In this document: one piece after another, positions 1 through 10,703 of the stretch
Layout of the letters: each line of letters opens with the position of its first letter
How positions within the stretch are numbered: position 1 is the stretch's first letter
NCBI GenBank assembly: GCA_024336345.1
Contig: JANFOG010000004.1
Span: forward strand, 1,922,001 to 1,986,000
DNA length: 64,000 bases
Direction of reading: 5' to 3'
Source of the DNA: Mariannaea sp. PMI_226
Taxonomy: Eukaryota; Ascomycota; Sordariomycetes; Hypocreales; Nectriaceae
The notes under the pieces: model-generated
What the model saw: only the letters and a program-made list of their open reading frames with translations
Database searches by the model: none
What the model was told of the DNA's origin: nothing
Translations under genes and position numbers: made by a program

Positions 1-2253
1 CTCGTCTAACAAGAGGTCTATTGTACTCGACTCATCAGAATGTTGCATGTTCCCTTCGAGTTCAAGACTCAACCTAGCAGCACCCATCTCATCAATGTAA
101 GCTTGCGAGTACCAACTGTAAGTCACCCTTCAAATGGCGTAATCAATACACAGAAGCATAGAAGATCACTGCTTTATGAACTAAATCCGTGCACTACCTA
201 AACCGCAGTGCTTATGGCACATCAGCATTGTTAGACATAACAGGTCAATCTTGCGGGTTTCTCGTCGAAGATGTGAAAAGTCAACATCGTTCCGAATGGG
301 CATTTTATGTCTTGCTTCTCCTTCGAAATCCACCACGGCAACACGGATGCCCAAGGACACGGTTGACGGCGCCCAACGGAAAAACAGAACTTTGTTGACA
401 CAAAAAGGTGACCATGTTTCACGACCCTTCAAGATGGACCATGTCTTGACAATACATCCCAAGGCTTGACTTTTTTTTCTCACATCCCAAGCGAGCTGGC
501 TCTCTCGTAACCCGACTGGCTCATCTGGATCCGACTCAACCTCCACTTATCCATCTGCTAGGGCGTTGTCCAGGCGCTCATGTAAAAAAACCAACCCCAC
601 GGGACCAGATGGCCTGTCACCAGAGCCCCCATGGACTCACGAGACCTTCTTCGCCCGTATCATTCCAAAGGTCGAAGTCCAATACGAAGGATGCTATTCT
701 TTCCATCCTTCTCTCCTGATATTGCTGCACATGTTGCCTATCCATCAGCCAGCAGCTGGACAGTGCCCCCAACCAAAGACAACAACTAAACCACCATCAC
801 AAGTGGAAATGCCACCCTCATTGGCTGCGCTTCATATTCTCCACCACAATGCACCGTGGCTGGCCGCCCTTATCGACCAGGTTGAGCACGACCACCAGTT
901 ATTGGTCTCCCTTCCCTAGTGCCCACTTCCCAACCTACTTCGTAGTATGCCGCTGAAACTCAGACATCATAAAAATATCATACATCTTTACGATGCTCTA
1001 CAATACAAACTATAATATGATGACTTCTTCGGGATTCTTAATGAAGACTTGACGTCTGTTGGTCATATTACTATTCGGTCTACTCAATGGATTACCGCGT
1101 TGCCGCTGGCTCATCCTCCCAAAGGACCTGGAGGTCAGGGCATCTCACTTCTCACCACCCGAATCTCTAAATCCTCGGCAGATGACCTCATCGATTAAGT
1201 ATCTCGTACTTAACTTACTTGGGAAAAGAAACTACATCACAAACACGCACCTAGCTTGTGCCTCCGGAGCAGCTTCCCCTCCCCCCGCCCTGCCCTCCTT
1301 TGCCTGTCCTGGGGTCCTTGCGAGAATAGTTGTCTTTCCTGCTACCCCGGATGCCGTCCCGAGCCCAGCATGAACGGAATTGTAGCTGAAATACAAATAT
1401 GTATGCTCTCAAAGTGCCGGGGAGGCAAGGTTGCTTCCATGTACTAAAAGGAAACCGTTGTTTTCAGGGATCGACCTGTCTATAACCTTAGATGGCCGAG
1501 GGACGCGCTACTCGGGTCTGGACCCATCGATGTGAGGACGACGATGTGCCATTGCCAAAGCTTGGCATAGATGTACATGATCTACCTACCCATCATCTTC
1601 TCTCTAGAATTACTTGGACAGAGCGTTCTCGTACCTGAAGACCTACAGTGTAGAACCAGACGCCAAGGAAAAAAAAACAACTGAAACTTCCATTGAGTGA
1701 TCAAAGATGTCCTCACTCCTCGAGGCCAAGTGGATATTCTTCCATCAGACTCCCGAGGCTTCCTCTCAGCCCACAAATCCATCCTTTGGGGGCGGAATGT
1801 TCGGCAGTGTCCACGCTGCTAAACACGGTGTAGGCTTTGACCTGGTTTGTGCTCATCAATGCTAGTGGGCAAACGAACTCTTCATGCTCCAGGCTTGGCG
1901 AGGTTCCTCGCCAAATTCTTGCACTTGGGGATCAGTATGTAAATTTCAAGGGGATAACCATTTTGGGAAATTTATTCAATCATAATTGCAAATTTGCAAC
2001 AATTCATGTCATCAGTCAAATAGAATAAGTAGATAGAGAAAGACCCGCCCGACACAAGACTGTTCAACTTGCTATGCATATATACTACACCTCACGATGC
2101 AAACTGAAACTCGCTCTGGATATAGCCCAAAAAAAGTAAAAGAAAGAAAAATAGTGCATTAAGTCTGATGGGTATTGCTTTTTTGGCCAGTTGTCTCATC
2201 CCAACTCCAGATAATTCTTAATCCTGCTTGATTATTGTACCGCCCTCCCATTT
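1..2253. other. No supported gene
   Basis: No reading frame here shows a recognisable domain, a believable intron chain or a good start context; the longest frames start at non-ATG codons. The stretch holds short homopolymer runs (for example near 1,670 and 2,130) and one copy of the palindrome TACTTCGTA at 936-944. The last few hundred bases are probably the 3' flank of the minus-strand gene that ends at 2254. Confidence 0.6.
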
Positions 2254-4785
2254 TCATCGGTAATGTTCCCTTCTCGCATCGTCTGCGTAAACGATTTCCT
2301 GGGTTGCCCCTCCGGGCTGTTCAATGAACGCAATGTCCTCTCCTCCTCGGACTGGCTGGTCATAATATCGTTCAACTGGTGGCCGAGCAGCATAGTCTCG
2401 TCGCATCACTGTAGTCTCAACAGGCCGAGTTCCATACTCCCTAATATATGATGGCCCGGGCTCACGATGGCTTTCTGTATGAGCACCTGGGGCATACTGG
2501 AGTATTGGAGCCTCTGGTCGCACGCTTTGAACCCTACCATAGTCACGAGAAACCTCATAACGCACAGGCTCTGCTGGCCTTACGCTCGCGGCCCTCTGAA
2601 TACACTCCCTCGGCCTCTCCTCCACGTGTCGCCGCTCTGGAGGCACCATCACTTCAGTATAGTCATTAGATGCTGCCATTGGTCGTGACGAGTATTCTCG
2701 TGGTCGGCTGTTTCTGTATTCTTGTGAAACGTACTCGGGTTGTGTTACAACTCTCCTTGGCATATAGGATGGTGAGGTTCGTCGATAAACTGCACCCCCT
2801 TGCCCATATGAATCGATAGGAGCATGTCTTGATGCAGCCCTAGGAGCGGTACGTTCATAAATAATCTCAGGCTCATCTCTTCGAATTGGGGGGCCGACAG
2901 AGTGGCGTATGACTGCAGGTCGTGGTGGCTCAATGTACTCACGTCCGAAAGCATCTACAATGATTCTTGCTTGTGGTGGGCGTGGCGGCTGTATGAAAGT
3001 TTCATTTTCTCGTTGAATACTTATCGGAGGTGGTTCGTAACCGCCCAGGTAGGACCATGTAGAACCTGGGTATCCTTCTGTGGGAACGATCTGAGAGCCG
3101 ATAGGTCTTGAGTGAGGGTCAGGGTGAGAGGGAGATGGGGCAACTAGATACGGGCCACCGGACACGTATCGTTCGTCCCCGTAGTCTCTTCCGTACGTTG
3201 GCCCGGCTATAGCGGCGCTGACCGCCCGCTGAGGATACATGCCTGTCCTCTCGTAGGTCACTGGAATCCGATCATCCCTGGGCAGGTGGCCAGAATACAC
3301 CTCGTGTAGGGCACTAGCAGACTGAGGATTATACCTAGCATCTCCATAGGCAGGTTCGTTTGCGTGGCGCTGAGACTGTTTCTGACGTTTATTGGGACGG
3401 ATATACGATGGAGTATGCATAGGTGATGGAGATTGAGGCTCCGGCTTGATGTACGTCGCTTCAGCCTCCGGCGCTTGCCTATCTGCCTTTCTCTTCTTCT
3501 TCTTCCCTTTCTTTCTCTCTGGTTGCCTCCCACCTTGTGATGAACCTTCTGGGCTCGTCCCTACAGCAGGCTCGTTTCTGAGAACGGCAACCTGAGCCGG
3601 CGTCCCTGTGGATGAGGAGGATATCTGTTCGACTACCACTGCCGAACGCATAGGCATCAATGGAGGGGTATGGGCTGATGGAAGGGCATGTAAGGAGTCG
3701 CGCGATTGTATGAGGGGGGAAGGGGGATGTCTGTCAACATATGGGTCACTTGGGCGTTGGCGAGAATCAGTCCTATAGCTTCTTTCTTGTTGGTCCGTAT
3801 CCAAATTCCCCGAATCGCCAGATTGACTCTGGACGGCGCTCGTCGCCTGGCTTGGCCCAGATGATATAACTCTTGCATCAACACGACTAGTCAAGCCTGG
3901 AACTTGACCAGCCCGAGGTCTGCTATCCACAGCGTAACTAGTAAGGTTAGGGGCGGGTTCTGGATAGTTCTGTCGGGGTTGGGAAGCATTCGCCTCTGGA
4001 ACAGGCTGAGCCGGATGATCAGGCTTGGGGGGCCCATTCTGTTCACTCGCAAGTTGTTGGGGTTCGCGGGTATCTGGCATTCGGACATCTTCGGATTCGT
4101 TTCGAACACGGGATATCAATACCGACTCCGGGGTATGATGATGGGATGAGTAGAATGTATTTTCATCAAAGGAATCGCTTGAACTTTCGTGGTTAGTAAC
4201 ACCCACATTCTCACCAGCAGGACAAGGAGCCGTTGTGGCTTGAACCAGTGTCAAAGCTTTTGAGAGCACTTCAGACAAGTCGAAGTCAGCAAGAGGTTCC
4301 CCCTGTGCCACGTTCTTCGTCGTCACACGACGTTGTTCCACTTCCTCCCTTAAAGCGCGCTCTAGTCTTTGCCTCTTCAATTGGATCTCAGCTCGGATGA
4401 GGTCGTCTGACTTTTCTAAGAGAATAGGATTGATCTCAGGTTTCCCTGTGGCCAGTGACTTCGCAGCTGGAGCTGCAGAGACTGTCTGGGCAGAGCTCAC
4501 AGGCAAGATTGGCTGCCGCGCGTTGGTAGAAAAAGATAGGGCATTGTCAAGATGGCGTGCCGTTGCGCCAGATTTAGCGCGAACATCTAGAGCATGTTTG
4601 GATGACTGTGCCGATGCAATCAGATGGGGAGGAAGTTTTATGCTTGGATGGTTACCAGAAAGAAGGGATTCTTGAAACCGCACGATCTTTTCGTACTGCT
4701 GAATTTGAAGGCGTTGACTCTCGGTCAGGCCAGAAGATTTCTCACCAGCGAGATGCCCCTGAACAACGCGACCTTGCTGCACCAT
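2254..4785 (-). CDS. Hypothetical disordered Pro/Arg/Tyr-rich protein, 843 aa
   Basis: This single-exon gene encodes a large, mostly low-complexity protein that I cannot assign to a family. The start is the ATG at 4785 inside a strong GCCGCCATGG context; the open frame continues upstream only through non-ATG codons. The one part that looks ordered is near the N-terminus (about residues 15-50), where ESQRLQIQQYEKIVRFQESL suggests a short amphipathic helix. The middle is rich in Ser, Gln and Pro, with a Lys-rich basic patch around residues 420-440 (KKGKKKKRK) that may be a nuclear localisation signal. The last 250 residues are rich in Arg, Tyr and Pro with many RP, RE and RY pairs, as in some RNA- or chromatin-associated proteins. 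Nuclear location is inferred only from this composition. The frame is confident; the function is unknown. Confidence 0.85.
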   Translation of the reverse strand: MVQQGRVVQGHLAGEKSSGLTESQRLQIQQYEKIVRFQESLLSGNHPSIKLPPHLIASAQSSKHALDVRAKSGATARHLDNALSFSTNARQPILPVSSAQTVSAAPAAKSLATGKPEINPILLEKSDDLIRAEIQLKRQRLERALREEVEQRRVTTKNVAQGEPLADFDLSEVLSKALTLVQATTAPCPAGENVGVTNHESSSDSFDENTFYSSHHHTPESVLISRVRNESEDVRMPDTREPQQLASEQNGPPKPDHPAQPVPEANASQPRQNYPEPAPNLTSYAVDSRPRAGQVPGLTSRVDARVISSGPSQATSAVQSQSGDSGNLDTDQQERSYRTDSRQRPSDPYVDRHPPSPLIQSRDSLHALPSAHTPPLMPMRSAVVVEQISSSSTGTPAQVAVLRNEPAVGTSPEGSSQGGRQPERKKGKKKKRKADRQAPEAEATYIKPEPQSPSPMHTPSYIRPNKRQKQSQRHANEPAYGDARYNPQSASALHEVYSGHLPRDDRIPVTYERTGMYPQRAVSAAIAGPTYGRDYGDERYVSGGPYLVAPSPSHPDPHSRPIGSQIVPTEGYPGSTWSYLGGYEPPPISIQRENETFIQPPRPPQARIIVDAFGREYIEPPRPAVIRHSVGPPIRRDEPEIIYERTAPRAASRHAPIDSYGQGGAVYRRTSPSYMPRRVVTQPEYVSQEYRNSRPREYSSRPMAASNDYTEVMVPPERRHVEERPRECIQRAASVRPAEPVRYEVSRDYGRVQSVRPEAPILQYAPGAHTESHREPGPSYIREYGTRPVETTVMRRDYAARPPVERYYDQPVRGGEDIAFIEQPGGATQEIVYADDARREHYR

Positions 4786-6113
4786 GGCGGCTAGAAGTAG
4801 CAAACGCCAGCCGCGTCACCCGATGCGTTGACAAGGAGCAATCACAATGGGGGTTTCGTCGCGAGCAGGCTATGAAATTCGAGAGAACTGAACGTCGAAA
4901 TATGGCCAGTTCTTCTCTGCCAGAACCACGGATGCGTGGGTCGGAAGTGCTCAAGCAGCGTCTGTGCTGGAAGAGAATGCTGATGTCTCTGTCCAAGAGT
5001 CTTGGGGGGATTGTGTGGGATTAAAGCTGAAGGTGGCTTTGGGGGATATTTAGGCGGTGTGCGTGGCAGAACTCGCCCCACGCCGCCAATGCTCAGGTCG
5101 GTTTTTTTTTTAGAGCGACCCTTGCCTCCGTTGAGTCCTAGGCCCCAGTAAACAGCTAGGTTGGCTCATGAGAGAATAGGGATTGCGAAGCACACGTTCC
5201 ACTTTCACCTCATCCAGTATTGGTGATTCTCTAACAGTTTCGAAATGATGTATTCACGTCCGTCTACACTAGAAGTTTTATGTTTTGTCAAAGTGATTTC
5301 CCCTCCCTTTAAACAATACTTTTCACTAAGGGTCAATCAAGATGTCTGCTCCCTTGGGGAAACTTCAATCTACAGAAAATGCTCCCTTACCTACCAAGAC
5401 AGAGTTGTGGAAGCACCTTATTTCGCTTTGTGAAATGGACTGTTCACGAGGGGGCTACGGCTTTGTATCATTATTGCATGATATCAATCTGACAATAAAT
5501 CACTTGGGGCAGTTGTCACAAATACTGCTAACAAAGCGTAAGGTAGCTTGCTGGCAAGCTAACTAATTTGCCTATCAAAAAGCGCGGCTTTGTCAATCCT
5601 CTGCAAACATACCCATTAGGAGAACACACTCGCCGATCCCGTCCTCGGAGATTCCTCTAGTGGTGGCAATGCCCACGGTGAAGTGGTTTTTTTTTTTCTC
5701 ACACTCCGTACCTGGCTATGTACTCCGCGCCTCTCATGGCAATTATGGGGCTCTCTTCGGAGTAAGAGTCATTGTTCAGCGCCCCGTAACTCTTCCAGCA
5801 CAACGGATCTTGTCAAGCGGCTCAACTAACTACCTACAAACATATAAAGGTGGCAATTTATCGACACTTGTGCAGTGGATTTTTTATTGGGTCTATAGTA
5901 CTCTTATCATCTTCGTGCTTTAAACCCCGTTCAATGCGCCATCTGGTACCACGTGCATCAGCCTTGATATCATTCAACCACGCTCTTGACTATCCCCCCT
6001 CGACACTCTCGATACTAGCCCGTGTCTCAACCCCGTTACCGCCTCATCGTACTTACAGGCTCAAGCCCAACCCTGCACTCCATCTCAACACCAGTTCTCG
6101 AGCAACATCAACC
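4786..6113. other. Intergenic: divergent promoter region
   Basis: This region lies between the minus-strand disordered-protein gene and the plus-strand nucleotidase gene. No coding gene is supported. It contains a run of T at 5101-5110 and another at about 5686-5696. The final 180 bases are open in frame with the nucleotidase and include an in-frame ATG at 5934 (see findings) and a CACGTG box at 5950-5955. Confidence 0.6.
5950..5955. promoter_or_regulatory. CACGTG E-box upstream of the HAD nucleotidase
   Basis: A perfect CACGTG hexamer lies about 160 bp before the annotated ATG at 6114. In fungi CACGTG is bound by bHLH factors, including the phosphate regulators Pho4 (yeast) and NUC-1 (Neurospora). 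Yeast PHM8, a relative of the downstream gene, is phosphate-responsive, so a Pho4-like role is possible. A single hexamer is weak evidence. Confidence 0.3.
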
Positions 6114-7031
6114 ATGGGCAGTACCAATGGCATGACCGCCGGTAAACCGGTTCTCTTCTTGTATGCAAATCACCTTTCTCGTCTAGTCAGTTCTCTTAGG
6201 CTAATGTGACTACAGTGACATTGACAATTGCCTTTATCCTAGAAGTGAGTTTTCTGTTGACTTCATACTAGCAAGTCTATGAACCGCTTTTTTGCTCACG
6301 GCACTTAACCTAGGCGCCAAGGTTCATGATCTCATGGCTAAGCTCATTGATGAGTACTTCACCAAGCATCTGGATATCCCATATGAAGAGGCTGTAAAGC
6401 TTCATCAGGAATATTACACCAGCTACGGCCTCGCTATTGAGGGTCTTGTGCGACACCACCAGATCGATCCCCTGGACTACAATGCCAAAGTGGACGACGC
6501 CCTTCCCCTGGAAAGTGTCATTAAGCCGAACCCCGAGCTCAAGGCGCTCCTAGAGGACATTGATCAGAGTAAAGTAAGACTCTGGCTCTTCACCAATGCA
6601 TATAAAACTCATGGCAGGAGAGTTGTCAAGCTGCTGGAAATCGAACACTTTTTTGAGGGCCTCACATTTTGTGATTATGCCCAATCGCCCTTGATCTGCA
6701 AACCTGATCCGAAAATGTACACGAAGGCCATGAAGGAGGCTGGGGTTGAACGAGTCGAGGACTGCTTTTTTGTTGGTACGGACAACCCCGAAATACTTTT
6801 TTTTCTCCCTCCGTCCCTCCGTCCCTCTCTCTCTCTCTGTCACAGCTTCTAACCTTCCCAGATGACTCTTTTCTCAATTGCCAGAAAGCCAAGGAGTTTG
6901 GCTGGACAGCCACCCACTTGGTTGAGGAGGGGCTAAAGGCACCCCCAACCCCCGCATCTCAGTTCCAGATCCAGCATCTACGCGAACTACGAGATGTCTA
7001 TCCTCAATTCTTCAAGTCCAGGTCGATCTAG
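6114..7031 (+). CDS. HAD-superfamily pyrimidine 5'-nucleotidase (Sdt1/Phm8-like), 235 aa
   Basis: The gene encodes a haloacid-dehalogenase phosphatase of the Sdt1/Phm8 family, which dephosphorylates pyrimidine or nucleoside monophosphates. Four exons, 6114-6160, 6216-6244, 6314-6775 and 6862-7031, join in phase. HAD motif I is split across the first intron and reads DIDNCLYP at residues 17-24, with D17 as the expected nucleophile and D19 as the acid/base. Motif II is the TN pair at 119-120, motif III the Lys of CKPDP (about K155), and motif IV the DDS at 180-182, which forms only when the third intron is removed. The length is close to that of fungal relatives lacking long leaders. It is tail-to-tail with Med21. 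An in-frame upstream ATG at 5934 would add about 60 Arg-rich residues. The family call is strong; the exact substrate is inferred. Confidence 0.93.
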
Positions 7032-7320
7032 ACATTTCATCCCTGCATAGAAAGCGTAGGATGGGTAGAACCCTAGACTCCATACTCGGCCAGATACACA
7101 TGATTAGACAGCAAGCGACAGAATAAAAACACTAAGACACTCGTACAAATTCATAATGCATGCAAGGAACAATGACATTTGCATTGATATCAAGGGATAA
7201 TTTTCTCAATCGGAACTATCCACAATAAACCATCCGAAACCAACTCCACGCTATGCATGTTTACAAACCATAAACTCCAGGGTATCTTTATTCCAGCTCC
7301 AATGATAAACTATCAGTTAT

Positions 7321-7851
7321 TCAAGGACGTCTGATGCCTCGAATCACCGTATCGAGCTCTGCCAATATCTGATCCTTCTCTTTGATCGCCTCTTGTCGTT
7401 GCGCTTCGGCAACCTTGAGATCATCTTCAAGTTCCTTGATGTATTTTTCTTGATCCATTTCGCTGTTGTCGAGACCGGGGAGCGAGGATATCAAAACTTC
7501 GATTTGTTGTTCCTTGATGATGAGATCTCGGGACAGTTCAACCATGCCTGCGCGAAACTCGTCGGCAGGGAGAGGGTCAACTAAAACAAGGGTTAGTGTC
7601 CTGGGAATCGGAGTACAGCATGCGCAGGACTCTACCTTCTTTCTGGCTCTGATCCTGCTTTACATCGCGCACCTTATCCGACGGGCCAAGAACTTCGAGG
7701 TCGTGGCGGCGATGAACATAATGTAAGCAAGCAACAAACTGCTGTGCCAGCTGTACCAATCGTTAGTTTACAGGTAGCATAGAAGAAATCCGGCAATTGC
7801 GCGCCGTACCTGGTCAACAGCGTCCTGTAATTGTGTTAATCTATCGCCCAT
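7321..7851 (-). CDS. MED21: Mediator complex subunit 21 (Med21/Srb7), 138 aa
   Basis: Med21 is a small coiled-coil subunit of the Mediator middle module, which links transcription factors to RNA polymerase II in the nucleus. Three exons on the minus strand, 7810-7851, 7636-7750 and 7321-7580, give 138 residues. The N-terminus MGDRLTQLQDAVDQLAQQF and the following LHYVHRRHDL match the conserved start of the family. The second half (about residues 60-138) is a Glu/Lys/Leu-rich helix of heptad type, the part known to pair with Med7. The ATG at 7851 is the only start that gives the conserved leader. The gene shares a 342-bp divergent promoter with SEC62 and is tail-to-tail with the nucleotidase gene. 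Nothing looks truncated. Confidence 0.93.
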
Positions 7852-8193
7852 GGTGTTTGAGAAGTTATCGCAAATAGAGCGACAAATCGGCTGCTGCTGC
7901 TGCTTCTGCTGCTTCTGCGAAGACTCGCGCCTGGGAAGTACACTGCCCAAGTAGGTAGGTGATGGGAATGTCGGAAGCCAAACGCGGCAGCATGGTCACG
8001 TGGTGATAAGGTGGGAGGACACTCTGGCCCTGGCGCCAGCATCGGGAAGCTTAGTAGGGCGAAGCCTCCCTGGTATTCGTATTACAAAGGTACTCTGGTG
8101 CTCTACGCTTTCGTGGCCTTCTTATTCCTTTGTGTATTTCCAATTTCTTCGGCCTTTCATTATTCTCTACATTCATTCTGAACATTTGCTACC
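7852..8193. promoter_or_regulatory. Divergent MED21-SEC62 promoter with a CACGTG box
   Basis: This 342-bp gap separates the two start codons and must hold both promoters and both 5' leaders. GGTCACGTGGTG, with CACGTG at 7997-8002, lies near the middle. CTG/CTT trinucleotide repeats at about 7890-7918 lie in the Med21 leader. Binding by a Cbf1-type bHLH factor is an inference from the motif alone. Confidence 0.45.
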
Positions 8194-9482
8194 ATGTCTA
8201 CCCCCCCTCCTCAACAAGGCCCGCGTGGCCCTGGCGGGTTCGCAATGCCGCCTCCAGGCCAGCGCCCAACACCTGAGCAGATCCAAGCGATGCAGCGACA
8301 ACTGGCAATCGATGCTGAGAAGGCCGGCATGACTGTCCCCGAGTTTATCGAACACATCAAGAAGCAGGCTCAGGCTCAGCAAATTAGAATGCGCCAGATG
8401 CAAGCTCAACAGCAGCAACAACATCAGCACCACGAGGGCTGCAATCACGATCATGATCACGACCACCAACACCCTCATCCTCCGCAAGGTGGCCAGGGTG
8501 GTCCTCAGCCCATCGCCCCCGGACCTCCGAACCCCAAAGGCCTCGCTGTCGCTGCTTTTATCAGAAGTCAGGACTTGAAGCCCCGAACTGTTATCCTGAA
8601 CGGCGAGCGCAAAGACATGTTTAGAGGTATTCTTGACCGTTCCCTATACAAGGTTCGCCACTAACAAACAGAAAATAGTCAAGCGAGCTCTTCGCGCTCT
8701 GCAGTCTCCCGCATACGAAAAGGCCCGCAAGAAGAACCCACTTCTTCCTGAAATTACTGATCGAGCTTCGCTTGAGAACGTTTTCAAACTGCTGCCGTTG
8801 AGCATGCTCGCCCTTCGAGTGTCCAAGGTCGAGCCCGAGGCCGATCACCACGGAAAGAAACCTAAACGTGTCAAGGGCCAATGGAATGTCAGGATTGAAC
8901 AACAACAGGAAGCTCAAGATGACATGTACTACGTCTGGCTTTGGGAAGGCAGCCAGATCATGCGCAAGGTGTACGCTGGTTTAGCTCTTGTTGCTATCTT
9001 CGCCATTGTCTTGTACCCTCTCTGGCCCCTTGTCTTGCGACAGGGAGTCTACTACCTGAGCTGGGGATTGCTTGGTCTCTTGGGCTTGTTCTTCTTGATG
9101 GCCATCTTCCGAGTTATTCTCTTCTGTGTTACCTACTTTGTCACACCTCCCGGACTGTGGCTTTTCCCCAACCTGTGGGAGGATGTTTCTTTCATGGACA
9201 GCTTCAGACCTGTGTGGGCTTGGCACGAGGTAAGCCATACATGAATCGTATCTATCCATCGAGAACCGCTCGCTAATAGCAATGCAGACCGAAAAGCCTA
9301 AGAAGAAGAAGAAGAAGGCTGTGGGTGCTGCAGCAGCTAACTCGACTGTGGCAGCGGCGACAGGTCAGGTTTCGCCCGCGACTGCCACCACGACCGGTAC
9401 TGATACTCAGGTGAACACCGGATCAGTCCAACAGCGACAATATGTGGCCCCGAACGTGGAAGAGCTGGCTGATGACGAATAG
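8194..9482 (+). CDS. SEC62: Sec62, ER protein-translocation subunit, 392 aa
   Basis: Sec62 is part of the Sec62/Sec63 complex that drives post-translational import of proteins through Sec61 into the endoplasmic reticulum. Exons 8194-8626, 8679-9229 and 9288-9482 join in phase; the first intron uses the second possible acceptor (aaaatag), which alone restores the conserved VKRAL frame. The cytosolic N-terminal part is Gln/Pro-rich with a histidine run (about residues 78-95, HEGCNHDHDHDHQHPH). The globular Sec62 domain follows (about 110-240), then two membrane segments at about 242-265 and 268-299 separated by a very short lumenal loop, a conserved PPGLWLFPNL stretch, and a C-terminal tail starting KKKKKK. 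The His-rich insert is unusual for the family. It is transcribed divergently from MED21. Confidence 0.95.
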
Positions 9483-10052
9483 ACGTTCACAAAAAAGGAG
9501 CTGAGGGTTGGCGTTATTAAGGATTGTGTAACAACGTTTATGGGGCATTTGCATCACTTTTCTTTGTTACCTCATTCGAATGGATGGTGCTGTGGTTACT
9601 AATACTGCGTATGAATGGTTTATGCTGGCTTCGTCTGGAATGTTAGGTAGTTTTTGGTTTTTCTCAAAAGCGAGGTCAGTTTCGAATAAGACATCACTTT
9701 TTTTTTCAGGGTCAGGGGTATGAAGATAAATATCACGTCGTACTCTCTTGTGAGGTTAAAAAAAAAAAGTAGAAAAACAGCCTCGCAGCTCCTCGCTAGA
9801 TTGTAACCCTGCTCGAAAACAAGAGCAAAATGCGAGTCGCCTCGCTTCTCCTTCCTGACCAAGTATCTTTTCCTTGTCCTTTTTTTTTTTCTCTTAACCC
9901 TGATTTCTTGTTTGGATCGAGGTGGTGGGGGAGGGTGGGTAAAGAATCTACGGTACAAGTGTAAGTACCAGTTCCGTAGGTGTCAGAATCGTCGATATAT
10001 CTATCAGAAGTTCTCCGGAGAGTAAAGTCTCTTCGACTTTATAGCTTTCTTC
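9483..10052. other. 3' flanks of SEC62 and the acetyltransferase
   Basis: This tail-to-tail spacer has no supported gene. It carries several T-rich runs (near 9,700, 9,760 and 9,880-9,893), as expected of fungal 3' ends. Confidence 0.6.
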
Positions 10053-10703
10053 TTATTGCTGTAGATTTTTATAGAAGAAAGTCACATCTTTCAGGTCTCC
10101 TGTGGGGCTAATCTTATACTTGGGAATCTGTCCTATCTCGACATAGCCAAGCTTTCTGAATAGTTCCTCTGCATTGCTTCCAGTTTCTGTATCGAGAAGC
10201 TGGTCATGCGTCAGCAGTTCTGAAGTGGAATACTCCTTTTTCTCCTTTGCCTTTTTTTCTTTGAAAGGGTAATGTTCTTGACTTACTAGCATTGTTCTTC
10301 CACGTCCAGCCGCCTCCATCTCTAGGGCGTTCATGAGAGTTCTGGCACCGCCCCGACCCCGAAAGCTCTTATGGATGAGCAGCTTTTCGACAAACCCGCG
10401 GAAGGGCCCAGTCTCAGAGTGAGGAAGCGCCAACATCACAACACCCATGACTTCGTGGCCCTTGACACGTGTACCGGGCTCGGACTCATTTAACAGGAGG
10501 AAAATGATGCGGTTGTGGCAATTGGTCTCAGCAATACGCTCTTTCCACCACGAGAGGAGCTTGTCGTGGGATAGGGGAGGGAGAAAGGTGGCGATAGTGC
10601 GGTCGTGTGTGATGCAGGAGCCGTGGATGGCCGCGAGGTAGGGAATCAAATGGCTGTGTTCTGCAGCTGAGAAGAGTGTTACTGTCCCTAGTGAGTCGGA
10701 CAT
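10053..10703 (-). CDS. GNAT-family N-acetyltransferase, 187 aa (216 aa if the intron is retained)
   Basis: The protein has the GNAT fold and should transfer an acetyl group from acetyl-CoA to an unknown amine. I start it at the ATG at 10703 (MSDSLGTVTLFSAAEH); the frame upstream has no ATG. The acetyl-CoA-binding motif A is clear: VEKLLIHKSFRGRGGARTLM, with the R-G-R-G-G-A loop at about residues 120-126. The C-terminal AEELFRKLGYVEIG is the usual beta-5 region. An 87-bp intron with a GTAAGT donor (10200-10286) is likely, since removing it joins TML to LLDTETGS, the normal transition before beta-5. That intron is a multiple of three and has no stop, so retention would add 29 Lys-rich residues. 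The substrate cannot be told from the sequence. Confidence 0.85.
   Translation of the reverse strand: MSDSLGTVTLFSAAEHSHLIPYLAAIHGSCITHDRTIATFLPPLSHDKLLSWWKERIAETNCHNRIIFLLLNESEPGTRVKGHEVMGVVMLALPHSETGPFRGFVEKLLIHKSFRGRGGARTLMNALEMEAAGRGRTMLVSQEHYPFKEKKAKEKKEYSTSELLTHDQLLDTETGSNAEELFRKLGYVEIGQIPKYKISPTGDLKDVTFFYKNLQQ

Noticed and set aside
1582..1800. A + strand frame reading VDILPSDSRGFLSAHKSIL, which looks like the start of a BTB domain
   Set aside because: It is only about 40 codons, ends in a stop, lacks the rest of the BTB fold and has no intron chain that extends it. A decayed fragment cannot be told from chance.
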